This document shows, one piece after another, positions 28,945-37,429 of a stretch of 64,000 nt of DNA. The DNA lies in the NCBI GenBank assembly GCA_028698875.1, contig JAQVVR010000001.1, positions 213,735-277,734 on the forward strand, read 5' to 3'. Within the stretch, counting starts at the first letter, position 1, and each line of letters opens with the position of its first letter. The DNA is from Candidatus Izemoplasmatales bacterium (lineage in GTDB: Bacteria; Bacillota_I; Bacilli_A; Izemoplasmatales; Hujiaoplasmataceae). The translations under genes and the position numbers were made by a program. The notes beneath the pieces were generated by a model, which had not been told where the DNA came from, ran no database searches, and saw only the letters and a list, made by a program, of their open reading frames with translations.

Positions 28945-29428
28945 TATTTTTCACCCTTCGTGGTTCCAAAAGCAGTTGATCAAACAGAAAACAACCGATA
29001 CCGACGGTCAGACACATATCTGCAACATTAAATATGTACGGCCAAATCCCGCGAAAATCGATAAAATCGATAACTTGATGATCATATTGAAAAAGTCGGT
29101 CGCAACAATTTCCTAATGTTCCAGCAAAAAGCAATGCCAACGATAAAGAATAGAGCCATAGCTTCGGATTCTTATGATCAATTTTTATGAAAAGAATCAC
29201 AAAAATGATGCTAGCGATGATTGCGGCACCAATAAAGAAATAATATAACCACCCCGCATCACCACCGATTCCAAAGACCGCACCGGCATTACGGACATAG
29301 GTAAAATGAAAGAAATCCTGAATAATCGGTAAAGTCGACCCTTCGGTAACTAATGTCGTTACAATTAATGCTTTTGTCAACTGATCAAGAACTAATAGCA
29401 ATGCGGCAATAATAATCCATACTAACAT
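28925..29428 (-). CDS. lspA: Lipoprotein signal peptidase (signal peptidase II)
   Basis: Integral membrane aspartyl protease that removes the signal peptide of prolipoproteins. 167 residues, four transmembrane helices. Catalytic Asp110 (GNCCDR) and Asp137 (FNVADMCLTVG) are in place. It probably processes the GLUG lipoprotein at 44413-45669. It is within the comEB-S16 protease-lspA-rluD operon. GGAGGAAGAAA precedes the ATG. Confidence 0.96.
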   Translation of the reverse strand: MLVWIIIAALLLVLDQLTKALIVTTLVTEGSTLPIIQDFFHFTYVRNAGAVFGIGGDAGWLYYFFIGAAIIASIIFVILFIKIDHKNPKLWLYSLSLALLFAGTLGNCCDRLFQYDHQVIDFIDFRGIWPYIFNVADMCLTVGIGCFLFDQLLLEPRRVKNNDKTGV

Positions 29429-29440
29429 TTTCTTCCTCCG

Positions 29441-29809
29441 TTATACCCACAAGATTGGAATAAACACTACAATGAAAATTATGCCAATAAGTAAGGTAAT
29501 TGCCATCCAATATCCAGCATTAACACTAATTACCCATTTTGGGTGTGACAAAACCTGTGGCTGTTTTAAAAGTAATGCTTTAAGTGTCAAAGCGTTGATT
29601 AAAGCAATATGACCAATAGCAGTGATGAAAATCAAGGCAAACCATAGTTCTTTTAAATAGGAAAGCAACATCAAAACTTCCGCGAAAATGATGTACAAAG
29701 GGAATATTGCTAATGTGGCAAAAACAAAACCACCTAAAAAAGCATTTAATATCTTTTTCCATCCATATTCTTGGATGAAAATCGACCATTCATATACAAG
29801 TTTCTTCAT
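29441..29809 (-). CDS. Small membrane protein of unknown function
   Basis: 122 residues from the ATG at 29809, which has GGTGA six bases upstream; another ATG at 29815 overlaps the previous stop. Three hydrophobic segments are visible (about 22-48, 54-80 and 96-120). I recognise no family. It sits between the S16 protease and lspA genes with gaps of a few bases, so it is cotranscribed with envelope proteins. Confidence 0.7.
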   Translation of the reverse strand: MKKLVYEWSIFIQEYGWKKILNAFLGGFVFATLAIFPLYIIFAEVLMLLSYLKELWFALIFITAIGHIALINALTLKALLLKQPQVLSHPKWVISVNAGYWMAITLLIGIIFIVVFIPILWV

Positions 29810-29811
29810 GG

Positions 29812-30942
29812 TCATTCACCAAGACCTTCCAAATATGTTATTGTATCTTGAAGTGTCTGAACACCGATTAACCAGCCATCTGGATTAATTCCCAGTTCTT
29901 CACACGCCGCCAAAGCCTCAATATAATTATCATTGCTAGTATCAGCCAAATATGGAATAAAGAATATATCAGCACCGAAAAAGTATGCGGTAGCAATCTT
30001 TTGCTTGACACCGCCAATATAACCAACGCTACCATCATAATTAATCGTCCCCGTACCAGCGATTTTCATTCCATGAGTTAAATCACCACTTGCCAAGGAG
30101 TCATAGATATATAAAGCTGTCATCAATCCTCCTGATGGTCCACCAATATTAGATGGTAATGCGACAAAATCAGGATCGGTCCCATTTTCATCAAGTAAAT
30201 GATACATCGTTAATGACAAGCCAAAGGCATTTGTATCGGTGTTTTTAGTCAATACTAAAGTATAGTTTTCTCCATCTGCATGACGAAAAGTAAAGGCGTA
30301 TGATGGTGCTAATCGTGTGTTGATGGCAATGGCATCAGACAATGAGCAAGCCGTGTCAATGATACCATCATTATCGGCATCATTATCACATTCAGAATCA
30401 CCTGGTTCGGCATTGAAAGGTAAAACCAATCCATTATCACCAACCATCGAGATAAATTCATCACCGTATTCAATTTGATCATAATAGGATAAATACGAAG
30501 CTTTGTCAGACACTAGTGTCTTAATTACTTCAACGACGGTAATTTCGGGTTTCACGGCATTAATAGCTTGATAAGCCGCCACAATAGCCACTTGAACCGA
30601 GGTGGTTTTTTGTAACTGACTTATTTGATAGCTTTCGGCATTTGTATGAGTTTTATCAGAAGCAGAAAGTGTATATGTTTCTGTCACATCCAAGAAATAA
30701 GCCACCATAAACTGAAAAAATGATGGTCGTTTGACCGACATAATATAGGTTGTTGAAAACGACCCCGCCGGCGAGTTGGAATCATCATAATCAATGCTAA
30801 CGGTGTCGGATACGTCCGCGAGTCCTCCCGGACAATAAATCGTATAATCAATTGGCCAAATCAGTAAAAACAATAATAGCAGATACGGAAGAAGCAATAG
30901 TTTGAATGTCGGCCAATATTTTTCTGCCAGTTCATTCACCAA
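29812..30942 (-). CDS. Membrane-anchored PDZ-S16 (Lon-type) serine protease, SepM/YlbL-like
   Basis: About 376 residues. One N-terminal transmembrane helix (about 14-32) is followed by an extracytoplasmic region with a PDZ domain (about 130-250) and a Lon-type protease domain. The Ser-Lys dyad is intact: Ser270 in GGPSGGL and Lys313 in GGVKQK. The PDZ region carries an unusual insertion, DNDADNDGIID (186-196), flanked by cysteines 185 and 199, like a calcium-binding thrombospondin-3/EF-hand loop. Starts TTG at 30942 and GTG at 30939 are both possible; AAGGTGA favours GTG. Streptococcal SepM, a relative, processes a signal peptide, but the substrate here is unknown. It overlaps the comEB stop. 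Confidence 0.87.
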   Translation of the reverse strand: MVNELAEKYWPTFKLLLLPYLLLLFLLIWPIDYTIYCPGGLADVSDTVSIDYDDSNSPAGSFSTTYIMSVKRPSFFQFMVAYFLDVTETYTLSASDKTHTNAESYQISQLQKTTSVQVAIVAAYQAINAVKPEITVVEVIKTLVSDKASYLSYYDQIEYGDEFISMVGDNGLVLPFNAEPGDSECDNDADNDGIIDTACSLSDAIAINTRLAPSYAFTFRHADGENYTLVLTKNTDTNAFGLSLTMYHLLDENGTDPDFVALPSNIGGPSGGLMTALYIYDSLASGDLTHGMKIAGTGTINYDGSVGYIGGVKQKIATAYFFGADIFFIPYLADTSNDNYIEALAACEELGINPDGWLIGVQTLQDTITYLEGLGE

Positions 30943-31408
30943 TGGTCACCTTCAGACTGAAGTTCATCAATTTCCGGGTCGTGACCCCAGCTGCCGTTAA
31001 CATCCTTTTGGAAGCGATATCGGCATCGGTACCATTATATTTATCACACAGATAAATTATTTCACGAATTCCGGATTGAATTATTAACTTAGCACATTCA
31101 TTACAAGGAAATAAAGTTACATAGATTCTTGAACCATCCAGCGGAACTGTACAATTTAAAATCGCATTGGGTTCGGCGTGAACGACATAGGGATATTTTG
31201 TTTCTAAGAATGCTCCTTCTCGTTCCCAAGGAAAATCATCATCAGAACAGCCAATAGGCAATCCATTATAGCCAATCCCGATAATTCGGTTTTTGATGTT
31301 GACAATACATGCTCCGACTTGACTTGAATCATCTTTACTGCGCATGCTTGACAAATATGCAACACCCATAAAATAATCATCCCAGGAAAGATAGTTTGTC
31401 CGTTTCAT
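30932..31408 (-). CDS. comEB: dCMP deaminase (ComEB-like)
   Basis: Zinc-dependent deaminase converting dCMP to dUMP for dTTP synthesis. 158 residues from the ATG at 31408, which has GGAGGATTAAT just upstream; the longer frame lacks this. Zinc site: His and Glu in VVHAEPNA, Cys pair in PCNEC. The SSQVGACIV segment is typical. The name comEB refers to the Bacillus family member; no competence genes lie nearby. Confidence 0.92.
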   Translation of the reverse strand: MKRTNYLSWDDYFMGVAYLSSMRSKDDSSQVGACIVNIKNRIIGIGYNGLPIGCSDDDFPWEREGAFLETKYPYVVHAEPNAILNCTVPLDGSRIYVTLFPCNECAKLIIQSGIREIIYLCDKYNGTDADIASKRMLTAAGVTTRKLMNFSLKVTIGE

Positions 31409-31409
31409 A

Positions 31410-32330
31410 TTAATCCTCCATATTCCAGTATGCTTTCGCAATTTCGGCTGCCAAACGACAGTTGTTCAAAACCAAAGCGATATTTGCTTGTAATGATTGG
31501 CCACCGGTAATTTCCGCTACCCGTTTCAACAAAAACGGTGTCGATTCTTTACCCTGAATTTTAGCTGCTTGCATTGCTTTTAATGCTTGATCAATCGCTT
31601 GATCAATCAACTCCGGATCTGCAGATAAAGCTTTGGGAATGGGATTAGTGACAACAATCCCGCCTTGTAAGCCTAAATCCCATTTAGTCTTTGCCAATTG
31701 AGCTATAGCTTGGGGTGTCTTTAGTTGATAATTCACTTTGTATGGTGAGGTGCTAAGATAAAATGCTGGTAACGAATCAGTTTGATATCCAAGCACCGGA
31801 ACCCCTTTTGTTTCCAGATATTCCAATGTTTTTGGTAAATCCAGAATTGATTTTATTCCGGCACAGACGACGCAAACATTCGTATGAGCTAATTCTTCTA
31901 GATCGGCAGAAATATCCATGGTGATTTCCGCTCCCCGATGAACACCGCCAATACCCCCAGTAGCGAAGAATTTGATTCCCGCAAGGGCAGAAACTATCAT
32001 GGTTCCCGATACGGTGAGTGCCCCGTTTAATTTATTACTTATCACATAGGGAAGGTCACGGCGACTTGTCTTAACAACGGTTTCTCCGGCTTGGCCAATA
32101 AGTTCAATTTCGGCGACGGTCAACCCCACTATAATTTTGCCGTCAATAATCGCAATCGTGGCCGGAATCGCGCCAGCTTCGCGCACTTTAGCTTCGCATG
32201 CAAGCGCGGTTTTGACGTTTTCAGGATAGGGCATCCCATGGGATATAATCGTCGACTCGAGGGCAACGACAGGTTGCTTGCGAGCTAATGCTTCGTTAAC
32301 TTCGGGATTAATTTTCAGATAATCGCGCAT
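31410..32330 (-). CDS. psuG: Pseudouridine-5'-phosphate glycosidase
   Basis: Splits pseudouridine 5'-phosphate into uracil and ribose 5-phosphate, reversibly. 306 residues from the ATG at 32330 (GGAGGGTTATA upstream); the extra 35 codons in the open frame are upstream sequence. The family start is visible: ALESTIISHGMPYPEN, followed by ATIAIIDGK and the GGIGGVHRG loop. The kinase partner psuK is not adjacent. Located within the msrA-psuG-comEB run with gaps of only 1-10 bases. Confidence 0.95.
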   Translation of the reverse strand: MRDYLKINPEVNEALARKQPVVALESTIISHGMPYPENVKTALACEAKVREAGAIPATIAIIDGKIIVGLTVAEIELIGQAGETVVKTSRRDLPYVISNKLNGALTVSGTMIVSALAGIKFFATGGIGGVHRGAEITMDISADLEELAHTNVCVVCAGIKSILDLPKTLEYLETKGVPVLGYQTDSLPAFYLSTSPYKVNYQLKTPQAIAQLAKTKWDLGLQGGIVVTNPIPKALSADPELIDQAIDQALKAMQAAKIQGKESTPFLLKRVAEITGGQSLQANIALVLNNCRLAAEIAKAYWNMED

Positions 32331-32340
32331 TATAACCCTC

Positions 32341-32835
32341 CTATTTCTTTTCGTCATTGGTAATAAGATGCAAATTGACATGACAATATCCGCTGGGATT
32401 CTTGTCAAGATAGTGTTGATGATATGTCTCTGCATCGTAAAATGGAGTAGCCATTTTTACATATGTCTCTAACGGTTTTGCATATTTTTTCTGGGCTGTA
32501 TGTAAAAAAGCGGATATTGGCTCATGGTCCTCAGGATCAAAATAGAAAATAGCACTCCGGTATTGGATACCAACATCATATCCTTGGCGATTTTTTTGGG
32601 TAGGATCAATAATCCGAAAAAAATGTTCCAAAATTTTGAGTAACGGGATGATTTCTTCATCATATTCGATGAGACAGGCTTCAACGTGTCCAGAATTACT
32701 GCAAATATCGGTGTATGAGGGATTCTTTGTTTCCCCATCAGTGTATCCAACCGTCGTTGATATAACTCCTTTTAAGCGAGAATAATAGGCTTGAACGCCC
32801 CAAAAACAACCACCAGCAAGGATGATTTTTTTCAT
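32341..32835 (-). CDS. msrA: Peptide methionine sulfoxide reductase A
   Basis: Reduces methionine-S-sulfoxide in proteins. 164 residues. The catalytic Cys10 is in GGCFWG, and the acid Glu is in GHVEA. No obvious C-terminal resolving Cys pair is seen, so recycling through thioredoxin may use another Cys (Cys54, or Cys near the GYCHV end). The ATGA overlap with tcdA couples the genes. Confidence 0.95.
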   Translation of the reverse strand: MKKIILAGGCFWGVQAYYSRLKGVISTTVGYTDGETKNPSYTDICSNSGHVEACLIEYDEEIIPLLKILEHFFRIIDPTQKNRQGYDVGIQYRSAIFYFDPEDHEPISAFLHTAQKKYAKPLETYVKMATPFYDAETYHQHYLDKNPSGYCHVNLHLITNDEKK

Positions 32836-33536
32836 ATTTGTTCCCCTTTCGTTTGCGTTATGAAGGAGTTGATAACATATGATGCCATAAGTAATCCTGC
32901 TGTCGATGGAACAGTGCTTGATGACCCGATTTTAACAGCAGTATCCGTTGGTAATAGTGGTGATTCTTGAGAATAAACCACGGGAGTATCCAAAGATAAG
33001 CCAGCTGCTTTAACTTTTTGTCGCATCGTTTTTGCTAAAGGACAAATAGAAGTCTCGCTTAACAATGATATTTTTATCATCTCTGGATGAAGTTTATTTC
33101 CAAAGCCCATCGCGGCGATGATGGGAATCTGAAGTTGGTTCGCTTTTTTTAGTAACGATAGTTTTGCATTCACATAATCTACTGCATCGACAATGAAATC
33201 AATTGGCAAATCAAAGACTGAATCAATTGTCGTTTCATCAATAAAGACCGCTTTGCTGATGACTTTAATATCGGGATTGATATCTAACAACCGCTTTTTG
33301 GCTACATCTACTTTTCGTAATCCAATCGTTGAATGTAAGGCTAGCAGTTGGCGATTGCTGTTAGTCTCATCGACGATATCATTATCGACAATGACTATCG
33401 TACCAATTCCACTTCGGGCTAATCCTTCCAAAGCAAAGGAACCGACACCACCGATGCCAGCAACTAAGACGGTCTTGTTGGATATATTTTGATAAGTCAT
33501 CGAACCGATTAAAGCAGTAAAACGCGAAAAACGCAT
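32832..33536 (-). CDS. tcdA: tRNA threonylcarbamoyladenosine dehydratase
   Basis: ThiF/E1-like ATP-dependent enzyme that converts t6A37 of tRNA to its cyclic form. 234 residues from the ATG at 33536 (GGGAGGAATTTCG upstream). Nucleotide-binding loop AGIGGVGS, and the NRQL segment with the conserved Arg are present, then the DAVD motif. The family has been confused with HesA/MoeB; absence of sulfur-transfer partners supports TcdA. A terminator hairpin of the preceding gene ends only about 25 bases before the start. Confidence 0.92.
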   Translation of the reverse strand: MRFSRFTALIGSMTYQNISNKTVLVAGIGGVGSFALEGLARSGIGTIVIVDNDIVDETNSNRQLLALHSTIGLRKVDVAKKRLLDINPDIKVISKAVFIDETTIDSVFDLPIDFIVDAVDYVNAKLSLLKKANQLQIPIIAAMGFGNKLHPEMIKISLLSETSICPLAKTMRQKVKAAGLSLDTPVVYSQESPLLPTDTAVKIGSSSTVPSTAGLLMASYVINSFITQTKGEQI

Positions 33537-33544
33537 CGAAATTC

Positions 33545-33574
33545 CTCCCAACAAAGAAGGCTGCAAACGCAGCC
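33545..33574 (-). terminator. Terminator before tcdA
   Basis: Minus strand GGCTGC-GTTT-GCAGCC followed by TTCTTTGTT. It lies right after the stop of the membrane gene and abuts the tcdA ribosome site. Confidence 0.8.
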
Positions 33575-33575
33575 C

Positions 33576-34019
33576 TTATTTCTTTTTCATGTAATCGAAT
33601 TTAAAAAACTTTCGACCTAGTAGCAATAACAAGTAGATTAGCGCTGCACATAAAACAACGAGAATATTGGCGATATAAGCTCGATTTCCACCGGCATAAT
33701 CGTATAAAACACAAAATCCCAAGACTCCAAACGCCGTGATAAACATTAAATAGTAGTATTCATTATGGTATTCTGGTTTGACTCGGCGTTTTAATTGGTC
33801 TTTTTTGACAAGCAACCAAATCGTTCCACCAATTGTAGTTAGTGAGACAAAGCCTAAAAGCCATATGATAAAATAATTGATATTAAAAATCTTATCGAGT
33901 TCAAAAGCATAGGTCAAAACTAAAATTATAGGTAGCATCATTATCATCGAGGCATAAAATGTAATGACGTTGATTTCAAACTGTGAATAGATTTTCGTCT
34001 TGTTTTTTAACGTCATCAT
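33576..34019 (-). CDS. Four-helix membrane protein of unknown function
   Basis: 147 residues with about four transmembrane segments (roughly 20-40, 49-71, 90-107 and 115-137) and a Lys-rich C-terminus. No recognised family. Its ATG overlaps the AI-2E gene stop (ATGA), so the two are coupled. Confidence 0.72.
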   Translation of the reverse strand: MMTLKNKTKIYSQFEINVITFYASMIMMLPIILVLTYAFELDKIFNINYFIIWLLGFVSLTTIGGTIWLLVKKDQLKRRVKPEYHNEYYYLMFITAFGVLGFCVLYDYAGGNRAYIANILVVLCAALIYLLLLLGRKFFKFDYMKKK

Positions 34020-35161
34020 CCGCTATCTTTAACCCCTTTTGTCTCATCAACACCCATCTTTGCCTGTTTTAATTCTTGATTAAACTGGTATAAAACGCGG
34101 ATGGATGCGGCTATCGGACTGGCAAAAACAACGCCAAAAGTTCCAAACAACGAGCCGAAGAATAAAATCGATAAAATGATGACTAGCGGATGCATTTGCA
34201 ATTGGTGTCCCATAATGATGGGTTGGAAAATGTTGCCTTCGATAAATTGTAATAAAAGATTGACACCTAAAACTAAGAATGGTCCTGGGCCAAAGCCGTT
34301 AGCATTGGCAATGAAAGCATAGATGATTGGCGGAATTGCGGCGATAATTGCCCCAAAATAAGGAATTATATTGGTTACACCGACAATAATACCGAAAATA
34401 TAGAAATAGTTAAGACCAATTAGTTTGTAAACAATTGTGGCAACTGAACCAATAGCTACCATTAATATTAACTGCCCCTGCAAATATTTACCCACCGTCC
34501 GATTTAGACGACTACCAAGTTCAGCAGCGTTTTTCTCATGCTTTTGGGGGACAATTCCGCGAAGCCGTTCGCCAATCATCTCATAATCGCGAAGATAATA
34601 AAGCAAAATAAACGGCAAAACGGAAATGGTTGTGATAATCGGAACTGCCACATTAGTAAGTGAAGCAATTAAGGAAGGAACCATATCGTTTAATAAACTA
34701 TTGACTAAATCAGCTTCGGTAACGTAATTTAAGATTTGGTCATAAATATCGGTTCCTAAAAAGAAATCATCACGCATATCGGTTGTTAAATAGTCAGTAA
34801 TTGTCACAAAATCAGTGGTGAAAAAATTAGTGATTTCATTGATTATCATCGGCATGACAAAATAAAAAGCTGCAAATATAATTCCTGCCATGATAATAAA
34901 TACAATTGCTAATGATAAGCCTCGAGGACCGATACCCTTTTTTTCTAGATATTTTATTAATGGGAAAACGATAAGAGCAATCAAATATCCAAGTCCAACA
35001 GGGACCAAAACGGATTTGAGCGCGTCAAAAATCCAATTCCAAAAATCGGAGAACTGACTGGCCATGTACAAAATCACCAACACGAGTAAAACGATGGCTA
35101 AAATCTTGATGATTTTTGTCAATGTTTCATCCGAAAATAGTTTTTTTCGCACGCAAATCAC
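34016..35161 (-). CDS. AI-2E family permease
   Basis: About 381 residues with around eight transmembrane segments and the family's central amphipathic region; the LxFxxxGxxxGxFG stretch near the C-terminus (FFGSLFGTFGVV) is characteristic. Members have been linked to autoinducer-2 export or Na+/H+ antiport; specificity cannot be read. The start is uncertain: GTG at 35161 or GTG at 35152. An extended -10 promoter lies just upstream. Confidence 0.88.
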   Translation of the reverse strand: MICVRKKLFSDETLTKIIKILAIVLLVLVILYMASQFSDFWNWIFDALKSVLVPVGLGYLIALIVFPLIKYLEKKGIGPRGLSLAIVFIIMAGIIFAAFYFVMPMIINEITNFFTTDFVTITDYLTTDMRDDFFLGTDIYDQILNYVTEADLVNSLLNDMVPSLIASLTNVAVPIITTISVLPFILLYYLRDYEMIGERLRGIVPQKHEKNAAELGSRLNRTVGKYLQGQLILMVAIGSVATIVYKLIGLNYFYIFGIIVGVTNIIPYFGAIIAAIPPIIYAFIANANGFGPGPFLVLGVNLLLQFIEGNIFQPIIMGHQLQMHPLVIILSILFFGSLFGTFGVVFASPIAASIRVLYQFNQELKQAKMGVDETKGVKDSG

Positions 35162-35177
35162 ATCCTATCGTTTTTTA

Positions 35178-35186
35178 ATTATATCA
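35178..35186 (-). promoter_or_regulatory. Extended -10 promoter of the AI-2E gene
   Basis: Minus strand TGATATAAT about 17 bases before the start codon. The -35 region is weak, which fits the extended -10 type. The start point would give a very short leader. Confidence 0.6.
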
Positions 35187-35221
35187 TACTCAAACCAAAA
35201 TAAATAGTTCAATCCTAAAAC

Positions 35222-36538
35222 TTAACACTCATCCGCACAAGATTCACACTGACCATTGCATGAATGCGACTGACTTTGAATTCCTTGGACGATGTACTGG
35301 TATAAATCAGCGGATTTAATTGTTTCTTGAACGCCAGTTTTCGCGTTTTTCACATTAACGACATCTTTTTCGATTTCGTCATCACCCATGATCAAAATAT
35401 ACATGGCGTTTTGGCGTTGGGCTTGCTTAAACTGTGCCTTAAGCGGCCGCCCGAAAAAGTCGGTGTCCACAATCAAACCACCATGCCGAAGACGCATCAT
35501 TACCTCAGCCGCTTTCGCTTGTGAGCGTTGGCCAAGAACAATTAAAAACGCATGAATATAATCAGGTTTACTCGGATTATCAATGCTATCTAGGGCCAAT
35601 AAAATTCTTTCCATACCAAAGGCGAATCCGACCGCTGGGTAATCGGGTCCGTCCAAATTTTTAACTAAATCATTATAGCGACCACCACCGCCGATTGTTG
35701 CTTGAGCTCCTAAAGTTGGTAAGTCTGCTTCTAACTCAAATACCGTATGTGTGTAATAATCCAGACCCCGAACTAAAGATTTATCAATGACATAATCAAC
35801 GCCCATCGCTTGCAACCGATCCAAAACACCTTGAAAATGGATCTTTGCCAGTGGCGATAGTGAATCTAGTGGTTTTGGTGCGGCTACTAAAATCGGTGAA
35901 TCTTTGTCAATTTTACAATCAAGAACGCGCAGCGGATTGACTTGGAAACGTGATTGGCAATCAGAACAAAGCTCACTAATTTTTGGTTCTAGATATTTCA
36001 CTAATTCCGCTCGATAGGCTTCTTTGCTTTCCTGATCGCCTAATGAGTTTATTTTAACAGTCACCTTCGGAATTCGTAAAGCCTTTAAAAGGGTAATCGC
36101 ATAAGCGATCATCTCAGCATCGACGGCAGGGGAATATGATCCTAAAGCTTCGGCACCAAATTGATGAAACTGACGCTGCCGACCCTTCTGAGGTCGTTCA
36201 TACCGAAACATCGGACCTACATAATAAAGTTTTTGCGGTTGATTGGGATCGGCAAAGAGTTTGTTTTCGATGACACTACGAACTACTGATGCTGTTCCTT
36301 CGGGGCGAAGTGTAACTAAGCGATTTCCCCGATCCGAAAAATCATAAGTTTCTTTTTTGACGATATCGGTAGTTTCGCCAACGGAACGATGAAATAATTC
36401 GGAAGCCTCAAAAATCGGTGTCCGAATCTCTTTAAAATTGTAAAGTCGGGATACTTGAAAGATTACTTCTTCCAATTCTTGCCATTTTCGGGTTTCCGAA
36501 GGCAAAATATCATATGTTCCTTTTATCTTTGTGATCAT
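35222..36538 (-). CDS. hisS: Histidyl-tRNA synthetase with Cys-rich C-terminal tail
   Basis: Class II synthetase charging tRNA-His. 438 residues from the ATG at 36538 (AAGGAGCGATCG upstream). Motif 1 (IRTPIFE), motif 2 (MFRYERPQKGRQRQFHQFG), the LVRGLDYYT histidine loop and motif 3 (GFAFGMERIL) are all present, followed by the anticodon-binding domain. The last 12 residues, CNGQCESCADEC, form a CX3CX2CX3C cluster not part of the standard enzyme, possibly metal-binding. It is separated from acpP by a terminator hairpin that ends directly before its ribosome site, leaving no room for a separate promoter. Confidence 0.97.
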   Translation of the reverse strand: MITKIKGTYDILPSETRKWQELEEVIFQVSRLYNFKEIRTPIFEASELFHRSVGETTDIVKKETYDFSDRGNRLVTLRPEGTASVVRSVIENKLFADPNQPQKLYYVGPMFRYERPQKGRQRQFHQFGAEALGSYSPAVDAEMIAYAITLLKALRIPKVTVKINSLGDQESKEAYRAELVKYLEPKISELCSDCQSRFQVNPLRVLDCKIDKDSPILVAAPKPLDSLSPLAKIHFQGVLDRLQAMGVDYVIDKSLVRGLDYYTHTVFELEADLPTLGAQATIGGGGRYNDLVKNLDGPDYPAVGFAFGMERILLALDSIDNPSKPDYIHAFLIVLGQRSQAKAAEVMMRLRHGGLIVDTDFFGRPLKAQFKQAQRQNAMYILIMGDDEIEKDVVNVKNAKTGVQETIKSADLYQYIVQGIQSQSHSCNGQCESCADEC

Positions 36539-36555
36539 TACGATCGCTCCTTTTA

Positions 36556-36585
36556 AGAAAAAATCGTCCTCTAAAAAAGGACGAT
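36556..36585 (-). terminator. Terminator or attenuator between acpP and hisS
   Basis: Minus strand ATCGTCCT / AGGACGAT with a T-rich loop, then TTTTTT. It ends about 20 bases before the hisS start codon. I find no T-box consensus (GGTGGNACCGCG). Confidence 0.8.
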
Positions 36586-36625
36586 ATCCCACAATTAAGA
36601 GGTTTTGGTAACGCTCTATTTGTTG

Positions 36626-36886
36626 TTATTCGAAATACTTGGGATTGATATGTTCGTTAACGTATTCAACCATGTCGTTTACCGTATGCATTTTGGTGGC
36701 GGCTTCATCAGAAATTGAAACTAAAAATTCGCTTTCAATCTGATTGAACAGTTCGAGAGCATCAAGAGAATCAGCACCAAAATCGTCGGCGAGGCAGGCT
36801 TCTAAAACGACCTTTTCGGCTTTAACGCCTAATTCGGTAACGATGATTGTTTTGATTTTGTCGAAAATCACTTGTTTCTTTTCCAT
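36626..36886 (-). CDS. acpP: Acyl carrier protein
   Basis: 86 residues, strongly acidic. The GADSLDALEL motif contains the Ser that receives the 4'-phosphopantetheine arm. Carries acyl chains in fatty acid synthesis and may donate acyl groups to PlsX, whose product PlsY at 50451 uses. GTGGAGGAATTAT precedes the ATG. Its promoter contains a box resembling the palindromes at degV-marR. Confidence 0.95.
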   Translation of the reverse strand: MEKKQVIFDKIKTIIVTELGVKAEKVVLEACLADDFGADSLDALELFNQIESEFLVSISDEAATKMHTVNDMVEYVNEHINPKYFE

Positions 36887-36913
36887 CTATAATTCCTCCA
36901 CTTGAGTAATTGC

Positions 36914-36927
36914 TTTGAATATCTAAA
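36914..36927. promoter_or_regulatory. FabT-like half-conserved operator at acpP
   Basis: TTTGAATATCTAAA resembles the degV operator TTTGAATATCAAA and shares TTTGAATATC with it. Both lie 5 bases downstream of the -10 box of their promoters. A one-base insertion spoils the second arm, so it is a degenerate match. Confidence 0.45.
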
Positions 36928-36931
36928 CACA

Positions 36932-36960
36932 ATTATATTATTTATTCGCGCGTAAGTCAA
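36932..36960 (-). promoter_or_regulatory. Promoter of acpP
   Basis: Minus strand TTGACT, 17-base spacer, TATAAT, about 45 bases upstream of the ATG. Confidence 0.88.
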
Positions 36961-36973
36961 TTACATTTACTTA

Positions 36974-37429
36974 TTATAGTGTCTTCTTTTTGCTTTCTAA
37001 AAGGATGGTTACGGGACCATCATTAGTGAAATTGACTAGCATATGCGCCCCAAACTGACCAGTTTGTACACTCAGTCCATAATCATGTCGCAAGATATCA
37101 TTGAAGCAATCAAAAAGCCGATTGGCTATCTCACCGGGTGCAGCAGCGGTAAAACTGGGACGATTGCCTTCGGTAGCGTCTCCATAGACCGTAAACTGAG
37201 AGATTGATAAAATGGCTCCCCCAGCCGCCTTGATGGATACATTCATTTTGCCTAGGGTGTCCGGATAAATTCTTAAGTTGGCAACTTTATTAGCCAGATA
37301 TGTCAAATCGGCTTGGGTATCTGTTTGGGTAAAACCGACCAGTAATACAAAGCCATGTTCAATATGACCAATGACCTGACTATCTACTGTTACGGATGCA
37401 TCAATGGCTTTTTGAACGATGATTCTCAT
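36974..37429 (-). CDS. dtd: D-aminoacyl-tRNA deacylase
   Basis: Removes D-amino acids (and glycine) from mischarged tRNA. 151 residues. Active-site motifs SQFTVYGD and the NDGPVT cis Gly-Pro motif are present. GAGGGTGATAAA precedes the ATG, which overlaps the rel stop by 4 bases; rel-dtd is a conserved Firmicute pair. Confidence 0.96.
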   Translation of the reverse strand: MRIIVQKAIDASVTVDSQVIGHIEHGFVLLVGFTQTDTQADLTYLANKVANLRIYPDTLGKMNVSIKAAGGAILSISQFTVYGDATEGNRPSFTAAAPGEIANRLFDCFNDILRHDYGLSVQTGQFGAHMLVNFTNDGPVTILLESKKKTL

